A DNA stretch of 64,000 bases, from positions 10,607,874-10,671,873 of the forward strand of contig CM041198.1 of NCBI GenBank assembly GCA_023078555.1. Direction: 5' to 3'. The position numbers were made by a program, and so were the translations under genes. Shown here one piece after another: positions 15,542 to 27,195 of the stretch (positions are counted from its first letter, which is position 1; every line of letters begins with the position of its first letter). The DNA is from Ulva prolifera (taxonomy: Eukaryota > Chlorophyta > Ulvophyceae > Ulvales > Ulvaceae). The notes under the pieces were generated by a model. That model did no database searches. It worked only from the letters and a program-made list of their open reading frames with translations, and was not told the origin of the DNA.

Positions 15542-15605
15542 GGCGCAGGTTGATGTGCATGCATATGCGACTCACAGGACACGGCGAGCAGCACCACTCG
15601 CACGT

Positions 15606-15613
15606 GTGCGTGC
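15606..15613 (+). repeat. Left target-site duplication of the hAT-like element
   Basis: GTGCGTGC, identical to 16707-16714. Confidence 0.9.
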
Positions 15614-16706
15614 TAGGGCTGTAAATTTAACACCCGAGGGCAAGATTTTACGTTAATTAACAAAGCTAAAGTAAAATAAAAGTAACTTAGGCTAAAAAAG
15701 GTTTGCTTTAAACATGTTTTAAACTAGCGTTTTATTGCTTTACCAGTAAAAATGTTCTACATGTCGAGGAGGCAGTTTCGTCCAATTGCACGGCAAAACC
15801 ACGTCCACAGCCACCTAGACACACCTATTGCACCGCCTATCAACTTTCTGCGTCTCCTGAGCAACTTGAAGACGATGGAGATGCTCCTAGGCTGTCAGAC
15901 TGCAGGGCACATGCTACAGCATCCTCATTCTGGAACACCAGCTCCACCTCGTACACTTCATCAACAACACCAAGCAGATTTTCAAAACATCGACAACAGC
16001 TGCATCATTACCGCCTAGGCGATGGAGGTTCATTTTGGTGTACATTGTTGTTGCCAGCGTACTGTATTTCATTCACCTCTTGCCGGTCAAGTTGTCTAGA
16101 GATCTCCTAAATGCCACAGCCTCTCCACAGCTGTAGAGCAGGGCTTCGTAGACATCATTTCAATGGCAGCCTCCCTCGGCCAACATTTCATCAACACCAC
16201 GAGACACACCATTAGTCGCAGCTGGCTTTCTGCGAAGATTGCAGCCACCAACATCTGCCGAATCAGCCACAATTGCCTCGTCGGAACTTTCAGTCTATTG
16301 TACAGATTCAGAAGGATGCTTGTATTGTGCCATGTCCGGAAGTTGCTCACTGCTAAATCAATGCCAGGTGCACACGGGCTACGGAAACTGCTCCCACAGC
16401 ATGAGCAAGCGCATAGCTTCACGGATTTAAGTACTCGAGCCAGCAACAGGTGTGCTGCGAGTTATATCATGGCTACCGTGCTTTGCTAGTGATATTTGTC
16501 CTATGAGGTCGGTCAAAGCCATCTGAATACAGCCTTTTTGGCTTCAACTTTGATTTTAAAGCACCCTTGAAGTTAAAATGAGTGAAAGTAAAATCAAGTA
16601 AAATGACCACTTTAAAAGCCTCGAAATTGTTTTAACGTGAAATTTGTGAGTAAAATATCATTTTAAAGCACGTTAAAATGGGGGTTAAGTTGAATTTACA
16701 GCTCTA
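15614..16706 (+). mobile_element. Non-autonomous hAT-like DNA transposon (copy 1)
   Basis: 1093 bp bounded by imperfect terminal inverted repeats: TAGGGCTGTAAATTTAAC at the left, and at the right the inverse of TAGAGCTGTAAATTCAAC. Perfect 8-bp direct repeats (GTGCGTGC) flank it. An 8-bp duplication with short TIRs beginning TAG/CAG is the hAT superfamily signature. Sub-terminal regions are rich in TTTTAAA and GTAAAAT motifs, typical of transposase-binding sub-terminal repeats. No full transposase is present, only a decayed N-terminal stretch on the minus strand. The right ~570 bp are repeated at 56063-56639. Confidence 0.88.
16160..16333 (-). pseudogene. hAT transposase N-terminal remnant (copy 1)
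   Basis: A short minus-strand frame starting MAQYK has an in-frame stop at codon 13, then continues TESSDEA, ADSADVGG and RRKPAAT to a stop. The copy at 56087-56266 is open over the same length without the internal stop, so the frame was once coding. Assignment to hAT transposase is by position inside the element; the sequence itself has no BED finger or catalytic motif. Confidence 0.5.
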
Positions 16707-16714
16707 GTGCGTGC
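16707..16714 (+). repeat. Right target-site duplication of the hAT-like element
   Basis: GTGCGTGC, identical to 15606-15613. Confidence 0.9.
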
Positions 16715-17557
16715 ACAGCTCGCGGGCAAGTAGCCACGGGCAAGGACGGTGCCGAGAAAAAGGACGCTGAAGCAACGAAGAGTACTGTTGGTGGCGGGCG
16801 AAACATTTCGCTGAGAGTGCCACTTGCACGCCGGGGCAGGCCGCAAGAGGATGGCTCGAGCTCCATGTAACGACATGTACACACATCGCGGGAAATGCAA
16901 TGCAGAAACGTGGCACACGCAATCAAAGCCATTCATCTCGTAAGACATAGAGGCGGCGTGTCGAACTGCGAGTGTGCCCTGAGTATCCGATGAAGGCCCC
17001 GTGGCTAACGACCCAAGAGTTCTGGCGATCTGTCACGGAAACAGCGACACATCGACGTTAGACTTACGCACTGACATCGAGTGTGTCAGGGCACATTCTG
17101 AATTGCAAGAGTTGCCCGCAGCGAGCATAGAGTGGAGAGGAGTGTACTAGAGCATGAAGCAGCAGGAGCTATCCACGGCAAGGTGTCCAGTTTGCAACCG
17201 CACATTAGATGCTTCTGAGACGACGCCTCTTCGGCAGCTGCGGACAACCTGAAGCAGGCAAACAAGCGTTTGACAGCAGGCATGGTATCAGCTTCCAATG
17301 GATCTGGCGTATATATACCTAGAGCTCTCGAGAGTGAATGCGGCTGGAAACGGCGGGAAAACCACAGCACTGTATCAAACGAACAAGGGACGCTACAGCT
17401 CTCCTTGGACACACACACACACACACACATCATCGCGCTCAGAGTCCGAGTGTCAGTGCAATAATAATAATTCCACAATGCATGACATGGAAGCGGGCCG
17501 TGGTGCCTACCCGGCCTGGTTATCTATCTACATACGTCGCGCTGAACAAGTGCGAAC
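16715..17557. other. Intergenic, nothing recognised
   Basis: Minus-strand frames overlap one another. A short (AC)n run lies at 17409-17429. No gene is supported. Confidence 0.5.
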
Positions 17558-17650
17558 GAGACTGATTTTACACTGTATCGTTCAGCTGATGGTAGCCGCT
17601 GATTAGTTTGCATGAGACGGTGGCCCCCGGTGGAAGCTTCTTCCGGCCCC
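17558..17650 (+). repeat. A1 direct repeat (left terminus)
   Basis: 93 bp, identical to 18146-18238; starts GAGACTGATTTTAC and ends CTTCCGGCCCC. Confidence 0.92.
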
Positions 17651-17957
17651 CGGGTGGGCGCCGCCACGACATGACTGATGGCTACGTGTGGCTACATGTG
17701 CACATGCATGTCGGGCTGTCTGTGCCAGCTGTCTGCCTTCACAGCTGGGGAATTGTATAGCGGGCTACCAACAGCGTGTGTCTGTTTGTGTCACTCTCTC
17801 TAGGTCGGGGCTGTGCCCGTTTTTGTTGCATCTCCCGGTGTCGAGTCTCGGTTCTCTCTTGATTACTCCTCTGTGTGTGTAGGGCTGTTCCTGCGTTCTC
17901 TCCTTCGAGCTGTGCTCCGGCGGTTTCCGTTCCTCTGCTATTGGGTGGTGGGTGGGT

Positions 17958-18146
17958 GCGATTCTTATTCAGCTGGACCTGTAGACTTCATGCAGGCTCA
18001 GCAGCGAACGATGCTGTGCTTGTTTGTCTCTTTCCTACATGTACGTGTCTGTTATGTCAAGTGCAGGACTCGGCGTTGGGCTGACTCCTGGCCTCGTTAT
18101 CTCGAGGCGTCCTTGCGCCCTCTTGCCGTCAGTGTAAGTGGGGAAG
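17958..18146 (+). repeat. B1 direct repeat (internal)
   Basis: 189 bp, identical by eye to 23927-24115; starts GCGATTCTTATTC and ends GTAAGTGGGGAAG. It carries a perfect splice donor (GTAAGT, 18134-18139). Confidence 0.92.
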
Positions 18147-18238
18147 AGACTGATTTTACACTGTATCGTTCAGCTGATGGTAGCCGCTGATTAGTTTGCA
18201 TGAGACGGTGGCCCCCGGTGGAAGCTTCTTCCGGCCCC
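18146..18238 (+). repeat. A2 direct repeat (internal, abuts B1)
   Basis: 93 bp, identical to A1. It begins on the last base of B1, so B1A2 reads as a ligated end junction. Confidence 0.92.
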
Positions 18239-18333
18239 GCCCGCCCTATAGATCCAATTCCAATCGCTGCTTGCAGCATACCTCTGTCTGACTCCTGTCT
18301 GACTCGCACTGAGTTCTCACTTGTTCTGTTCAG

Positions 18334-19509
18334 GTTGAGGCTCAGCAGCATCTCAGTGCTCTTCGATTCGGGCCCAGTCGCCCCTCTGCAGATGGCCTGT
18401 GTTTGTCTCCGAACACTCGTGAGGCCCGGCTGCGCGCCGAGCGCGAACGACTGATCGCTGATGAGCGCTCCTTCTGTCGTCATCCCCGAACGGAGTCCAA
18501 CTATTCCAAGGCCAACGAGCTGTTTGCGCCTTTCCTGCAGCTGATGTTTGCCACAGTGGACCAGGGGTGGGCCACGTGCCGCCCAGACCATGTGTGCTTG
18601 TCCCTCCATGAGCATCTTCTCCCAAACCTAACCGGCCGCTCCTGTGCGGGTGTGGCCACTTCTACCCTCCAAAGCTGGGTCAGTGCGCTGGGTCGGTGTT
18701 TCGACTTCCGGGGGCGCAGCCGGGACTGGTGTGACGAGGGGTACGGGAATCCAGTGCGATCGGAGCTGGTGCGCGGTGCTGTGCGTGCTTACCAGCGGCG
18801 GCAGGCTGTTGTTGGGGTGCGCCCACGCAGTGCTGTGCCTTTTACCCCCCAGACTGTGACTGCTCTAATTGGTCGCATGGACGTTGAGCTGCGCGCCGCA
18901 GCGGCTGCTGGTGTGGCTACCAGGGTCTCAGTGCTCCTGAGGGATGCTACCTATATCCTATATCTGTGGAACAGTGGCCGTAGGGGTCAGGATGCCCTGT
19001 ATGTGGACTGGGAGGATCTTTATTTGCAGCGCGCGGACCGTACGGTTGTCTCGGTCAGTGATGCCTGGGCAGGGGAGTTCCCTCATTCGGAGGCGCCGAT
19101 TGGTTGCCTTCTCATGGTACCCTGCCGCAGCAAGACAGAGCAGTTTCGGCGACCCCAGACCCAGGAGATTGCGATACAGGAGAACTCTGATCTCTGTGCT
19201 ATCCGGCGCCTCCGCCTCCTATATCAATGGCAGCGTGCCCTGTCCGGCAGGCCGCCTGTTGGGGCTGTGTTTCGGTCCCAGCGGCCTGGTTCCCCGCGGC
19301 TGTCTTCGCAAGCGGCCGGCAACCGGGTGAGGGCTAATCTCGTGCGGTTTGGTGTTGACGGCGGGGAGACTATGCACAGTTTCCGGAGAGGGCATGTGCA
19401 AACTGCCCAAGCTGCTGCGGAGCCTGCAGCGGTCACCATGAGGCGGACTGGCATGGCCAGTTCTGCTACCTTCGACCGATACGCTGACCGTGGGCGTCAC
19501 CTGCGATAG
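18334..19509 (+). CDS. Tyrosine recombinase of the split-repeat element
   Basis: A long exon opens at a good acceptor (TTGTTCTGTTCAG, ending 18333) and stops at 19507-19509. The protein has an N-terminal SAM-like/core-binding part followed by a catalytic domain with the full tyrosine-recombinase set. These are Arg in GRRGQDA (nt ~18980), Lys in CRSKTEQ (~19132), HSFR of the HxxR box (~19375) and the nucleophile Tyr in FDRY (~19480), preceded by GMASSAT as in DIRS-order enzymes. In frame with it, an upstream exon 17804-18133 (acceptor CTCTCTCTAG, donor GTAAGT in B1) could join in phase 0 across a 200-bp intron that removes A2. The enzyme would act in the nucleus, integrating a circular form of the element by site-specific strand exchange. 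A Crypton-type recombinase is the main alternative. Confidence 0.85.
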   Translation, partial: VEAQQHLSALRFGPSRPSADGLCLSPNTREARLRAERERLIADERSFCRHPRTESNYSKANELFAPFLQLMFATVDQGWATCRPDHVCLSLHEHLLPNLTGRSCAGVATSTLQSWVSALGRCFDFRGRSRDWCDEGYGNPVRSELVRGAVRAYQRRQAVVGVRPRSAVPFTPQTVTALIGRMDVELRAAAAAGVATRVSVLLRDATYILYLWNSGRRGQDALYVDWEDLYLQRADRTVVSVSDAWAGEFPHSEAPIGCLLMVPCRSKTEQFRRPQTQEIAIQENSDLCAIRRLRLLYQWQRALSGRPPVGAVFRSQRPGSPRLSSQAAGNRVRANLVRFGVDGGETMHSFRRGHVQTAQAAAEPAAVTMRRTGMASSATFDRYADRGRHLR

Positions 19510-19879
19510 GCGTACATTATATACCATTAGTCTCATGTGATGAGCAGACTCTATAAGCCGGTGTTCCACTGGCCACTTGTGTGGTTGCCAGGTCTTGCTG
19601 ATGTGGGCCACATTGCAGCACCGTAGCAATCATTGATAATCACATTTTTCCCTGGCCAGCTGGCTATCTTCTTCTGACGGGTGCTCCTGATACCACGTGA
19701 GCAGACTCACAATGAAAATTGTGCCTCTCTATACATATGATCTTCAGCCTTACATGCGGTAACGATACAACCGCCAGAATTCAATTTAGACTTTCTTGAA
19801 GATACATCTCGTCGTCCATGGCGCTGTGTAACACAACAGGAGTTCATTGTACGTGTCTGCTTATTGCTCTGAGCCCGTA

Positions 19880-22260
<2,381 letters not shown>

Positions 22261-22505
22261 TACTGCTCGGATCATTGGCAAGTTGATTCTGCTGTTCTGC
22301 TCCATAAGGCGATTGATTCTGTGATGGCTGTACATAGCATGTTGAAACAAGTGTGGACCGTCACCCCGTGTCCTGCTCTGTAGACTGTATAGCATTGCCC
22401 TCAACGAGCTACCCCCCCCCTTTTTTTTTTTTTTTGCCTGTGGCTTCCCTTTTTCGCCTGTGGCAACGCTGCAGCGCCTTGTAGTAGCTGAATAGCCTCT
22501 TAGAT

Positions 22506-23074
22506 CTCAGCTCGCTGCCGCAGCAGGTCCTCGCTCTTCTGCACCTGGGCAGACTCAGCTCGCTGCCGCAGCAGGTCCTCGCTCTTCTGTACCTGGGCAG
22601 GTCTCAGCTCGCTGCCGCAGCAAGTCCTCGCTCTTCTGTACCTGGGCAGACTCAGCTCACTGCCGCAGCAGGTCCTCGCTCTTCTGCACCTGGGCAGACT
22701 CAGCTCGCTGCCGCAGCAGGTCCTCGCTCTTCTGCACCTGGGCAGGTCTCAGCTCGCTGCCGCAGCAGGTCCTCGCTCTTCTGCACCTGGGCAGACTCAG
22801 CTCGCTGCCGCAGCAGGTCCTCGCTCTTCTGCACCTGGGCAGGTCTCAGCTCGCTGCCGCAGCAGGTCCTCGCTCTTCTGCACCTGGGCAGGTCTCAGCT
22901 CGCTGCCGCAGCAGGTCCTTGCTCCTCTGCACCTGGGCAGGTCTCAGCTCGCTGCCTATGCAGGTCCTCGCTCTTCTGCACCTGGGCAGGTCTCAGCTCG
23001 CTGCCGCAGCAGGTCCTCGCTCTTCTGCACCTGGGCAGGTCGTAACTCCCTGCCTCGGCGTGTCCTCGCTCTTT
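22506..23074 (-). repeat. 48-49 bp minisatellite, about 11 units (copy 2)
   Basis: Near-identical units alternate between 48 bp (ending GGGCAGA) and 49 bp (ending GGGCAGGT). Read on the minus strand a unit encodes about 16 residues (ELRPAQVQKSEDLLRQR). The 49-bp units change frame, so the array cannot be a long continuous coding repeat now. Confidence 0.9.
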
Positions 23075-23296
23075 CCCACGGGCCTCTCGCCCTGCTAGGG
23101 CTGCACTTAGCCGACCGTTCATGTTACCCAGTTGGTTTGCATTTCTGATGGTGACCGCTGCTCGGTCTCCCCTTACCTATCGGTGGAAGTCGTAGGCGGC
23201 AGGCTTTCTAGTTGGGTCTGGGTGCGCTTAAATGTGGCTGACTTCAGGCTGGAAGGCATGGCAAGTGGCGTGGTGGCCTGCTCTGTGGCGAGGTGT

Positions 23297-23920
23297 TCAT
23301 ACCTTGGCTGAGTGGTCGTGTCGGGTTTTCCTAGTAGGTCCAGGGCTTTCTGAGTCTTGGGTCTGTGCTGTGATGGACATGCCTGGTGGTGGGAGATTAA
23401 ACTCACTGTTCCTGTTCTCTTGGTTCCCTCCTAGCTCCTGTGGTGGTTCAACGTTCTGAGTGCATCTAGTCTCCGGCCTGGGCGGGTCGACGGTCTTAGT
23501 CGCCAGCCATATCGAGCCGCGGGGCTGTTCTGCTAGTTTTGTTTTTCCGAGCGCTGCTTCCACGTCTTCTTCTGGGATGCAGCCGATAAGTTCTAGTCTG
23601 CGCTCCTGTGGTACCTCTGCTTCGTCGATGTCCACGTACGCCCTGCCGCTGCTGAAGCCATTTAAGCTCGGTGAGAACAGCAGAGTCATTGGAATAAGCA
23701 AGTTAGCAATTCTCTGGTGGAGCCCGTTCAGCGTTGTCGTTGTGTGGGGCACGAATAGCGCAGAGCCCACGTCTCCTGTCGGATCCCTTGACGAAGTACC
23801 TCGCACAAATCCAATAATTTCGACCTGATCTTTGCGTACTCTGAAAATTGGCGTGTACGCGACGAAGTCATCGCTGGTGTCGGCCGTCGTGTGTCCCTCG
23901 GTCAACATTTCTTCCAACAT
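23297..23920 (-). CDS. Minus-strand ORF of the split-repeat element, unknown
   Basis: 207 codons ending just inside B2, opposite in strand to the recombinase. The product begins MLEEMLTEG and has an acidic middle and a Pro/Gln/Asn-rich C-terminus. No domain was recognised. It is followed on the minus strand by short frames containing NQLGNMNGRL and LAGREARGK and then by the minisatellite, which read like a gag-type coiled-coil region. A structural (gag-like) role is an inference from position only. No equivalent frame is evident in copy 1. The start codon is not supported by any independent signal. Confidence 0.45.
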   Translation of the reverse strand: MLEEMLTEGHTTADTSDDFVAYTPIFRVRKDQVEIIGFVRGTSSRDPTGDVGSALFVPHTTTTLNGLHQRIANLLIPMTLLFSPSLNGFSSGRAYVDIDEAEVPQERRLELIGCIPEEDVEAALGKTKLAEQPRGSIWLATKTVDPPRPETRCTQNVEPPQELGGNQENRNSEFNLPPPGMSITAQTQDSESPGPTRKTRHDHSAKV

Positions 23921-23926
23921 CTTACC

Positions 23927-24115
23927 GCGATTCTTATTCAGCTGGACCTGTAGACTTCATGCAGGCTCAGCAGCGAACGATGCTGTGCTTGTTTGTCTCT
24001 TTCCTACATGTACGTGTCTGTTATGTCAAGTGCAGGACTCGGCGTTGGGCTGACTCCTGGCCTCGTTATCTCGAGGCGTCCTTGCGCCCTCTTGCCGTCA
24101 GTGTAAGTGGGGAAG
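23927..24115 (+). repeat. B2 direct repeat (right terminus)
   Basis: 189 bp, identical by eye to B1. NRPA2 ends 486 bp further right, so the element sits in its 3' flank. Confidence 0.92.
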
Positions 24116-24600
24116 GTGCAGTGTACACTATCAAGTTTGCCGTGCATGCCACTGAAGTGGCCACGCGTGGCTCGGGTACCGTACACCCGCGGTATGTGGT
24201 GCCGCTCGAATGCGGCATGTTAGCCAAGCTGCTGCACATCAATTCGCTGCCGGCATGCCGGCGGTTTGATGTCGGCACATCAACGCAATAGACCAGAGGC
24301 CTTCAACAAAGGTGAAGACGAATTACAATGTCGCTGCCTCGGAAATAAGAAAGAAGTGCCCCATGTCTCTGTTCTACCAGACGCAAACCAGGACTAGGCA
24401 CCGACTTGATCATGACAGATAACGTGTGCTGTGTGATACCACAAGCAAACTCGATTGTTCATCAAATCGCTGTTACACAAGAACACTCGTTGCACAGGCG
24501 AACGCTATCGCAGCAAGTACGGACATCCATCGGGAACACCCTTTTTCCACAATGGCAGTTCTACATCGAGAATCAGACTGTGCACGTCCTGCCAGCTGGA

Positions 24601-27108
24601 TCATGCCACGTCCAGCGTCACCTTGACATGCATGACTGCAAGCTCCGAAACGAGGTACTTGAGCACGTACGGCATCGCCACCCGCTCCGGTTGACCCTTC
24701 TCCTCACAGCTCATACACACCACATTCGTCTCAGCCGGCCCCTTTCCGATGTCCACAATGCCCCGTCCCCCCAGCACCCGCTCCGCCGCATTTGGCTTGT
24801 GCAGCAGCGACAGCATCGAGCCACACCTCCGGCACACGTCCACGACGTGATAGTCTGAGCAAAAGTGCAGGCGGTCATGCAGCAGGTATGCCGCTCCATG
24901 CGCCAGCAACGAATCCCGCTCCATCTCGCCAAAGCGAATGCCGCCGCCGACCTTGCGGCCCTTTATCGGCTGCCGCGTCAGCGGGTTGTTTCTCCCGACG
25001 GAGCGCACCTGAAACTTGTCCTTGACCATGTGGCGCAGGCGCTGGTAATACACAAGGCCGATGAAGATGTCGCAAGGCATCTCCTCGCCGGTGAAACCGT
25101 TCACCATCACCTCCTGCCCATGCCGTGCGAAACCGTGCTTCTCGAGCTGCGCTCCAACGTGCTGTGCCGGGCGCTGGGCAGCCTTGTCATCTGGATGATC
25201 GCACTTTTGGAACGAGGAAGCGTCCACAAACCTGCATACCATGAAGCACACTGAACTGGTGCAAAAAACAAGACACACACTCATGCTGCTACAGACATGA
25301 TCGAATGGTTTGTCACTGGGTTGCGCTGCTGAAACTGCTCAAGCAGGAACAACAGTAAAAGGCTGTGCACCACTCTGCAACCTACAGGGATGGTTGTGAC
25401 ACTGAGGAGTAGTTGCGCACGTTCCGTTCAAAGCGCCAGCCTTGGAGGCGAGGTTCTCAAGGAGCATACCGATGGTCATGCGCGATGGGAATGCGTGTGG
25501 ATTGATCAGGAGGTCTGGCCGCATGCCAGTGTGTGCAGCAAACGGCATGTCTTCGTCGGGCCACAGCTGCCCTAGCACACCCTTCTGGCCTGCCCTGGAG
25601 GCAAACTTGTCTCCAATGACGGGGTTGCGATTGAACCGCATTGTGACGTTGGCCCGGCTTGCGCGGGTGCTCTCCTTCAGGTTTTGCTTACCCACCACCT
25701 GCCCAATCAGTGTCACCTGCTGCACAGTTGCTGCCTCCTCACCTTTCATTCGCTGAGCCTTGGATTTGCTCCCACGGTCTACATCCATCTGTAAATCAAC
25801 CAAAAGCATAAGTATAGCCACAGATGTTGGAATAATTGCGCCATCCTCGGACCCCGTGTCACAGCGTGAATACAGCGCCGTGTGTTTAATCAACACACCT
25901 AGAGTAACCCAGTCACATGGTCAACACTGCATGAGGGGCGCACAAGATTAGCATACGCTTGATTGGGCCAGACTGCAACCCCAACTTTGGGGAGGCCGTC
26001 AACATCAATGCGGTCCGAGTCGCGGATGCAGGGGTCAATAGCAAGGCCCTGGCCGCCACGCGGGTGAATGTTCTGCGGTAACTTTGTGCCAAAAGCATCT
26101 GACGGTGGCCTCTTTCGATTCTGCTCCACTTCATTCGCGTGTCGTGCCGGTGGCTGCGACTCGGGCTGAAAAAGCCACGTCCCCGTCCTACACACCGTCC
26201 AGCCCTCCAGAACAGGTACATGTCAACGCTTCCACATACACAGCGAAGACATGAGAGGCTTTTGATCGCACACAGCCTGTGTTAAGGAAAATAAAAAAGG
26301 TCAGAGGGACCGGACTTGAAGGCGGCCAGATCGAGGACTTCAGTTTTGATGAGGGAGCCGTGAGCCAGGCCGCGATCAACGGCAGCCTTATTGAGGATCA
26401 TGGCATCCTCCATGTCATAGCCTGTGTAAGCTGCCACAGCCACCACCATGTTGGTGCCCTGCGGGTTCTCATCCATGCAGAGGTCATCATAGACGCGGGT
26501 TCGAGCCATCGGCCGCTGCGGTGTGTGCAGCCGGTACAGCTTCGTGTCCGTCCTGTGCTGGTATGCCTGTAGTGATGCGGCAAGCTATCAGCAAACAGGG
26601 ATCTATCAACAAGTGCAGTCACATGATTCCACCATTGCAACCGTCACAGCCATGTAAGGAGCATACAGCAGATGGCAACAAGCAAGACCGACTCCAAAGG
26701 TGCACACCAGTGCAGGTTGCAAATCTGGAGACAGCAGCACACCGTTGCAGGAGTGCCCATAGTCTGCTTGCCCATCTGGCACTGGTACATATTGCGCGGA
26801 GACTGATTGAAATCGGAGAAGGGAGTCATATTGGCTATGTTGGACAGCATGCTGCTCGTATCTAGCTCTTCATGAGAGAACACCAGGCCGGGCGAACCGC
26901 CGATGTCGCCATCTGGACACCTGCACGCATTCTCAGGACACGGGCATCAGCATGCGTGGATATGTCAGCAGCCTGAACTTCACGTTACAGAGCCAGAAAT
27001 CAACATACATACACGGAACTGGCGAATGAGTGGTGGATTTGCAAGTGGATTGCGAGAACCGGCTCCATGCCCGGCCTTTGTCCTTTGAGACTACATACAT
27101 ATACACAC

Positions 27109-27195
<87 letters not shown>

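Noticed and set aside
24406..25254. Plus-strand frames of 129-150 codons
   Set aside because: Antisense to conserved NRPA2 coding exons.
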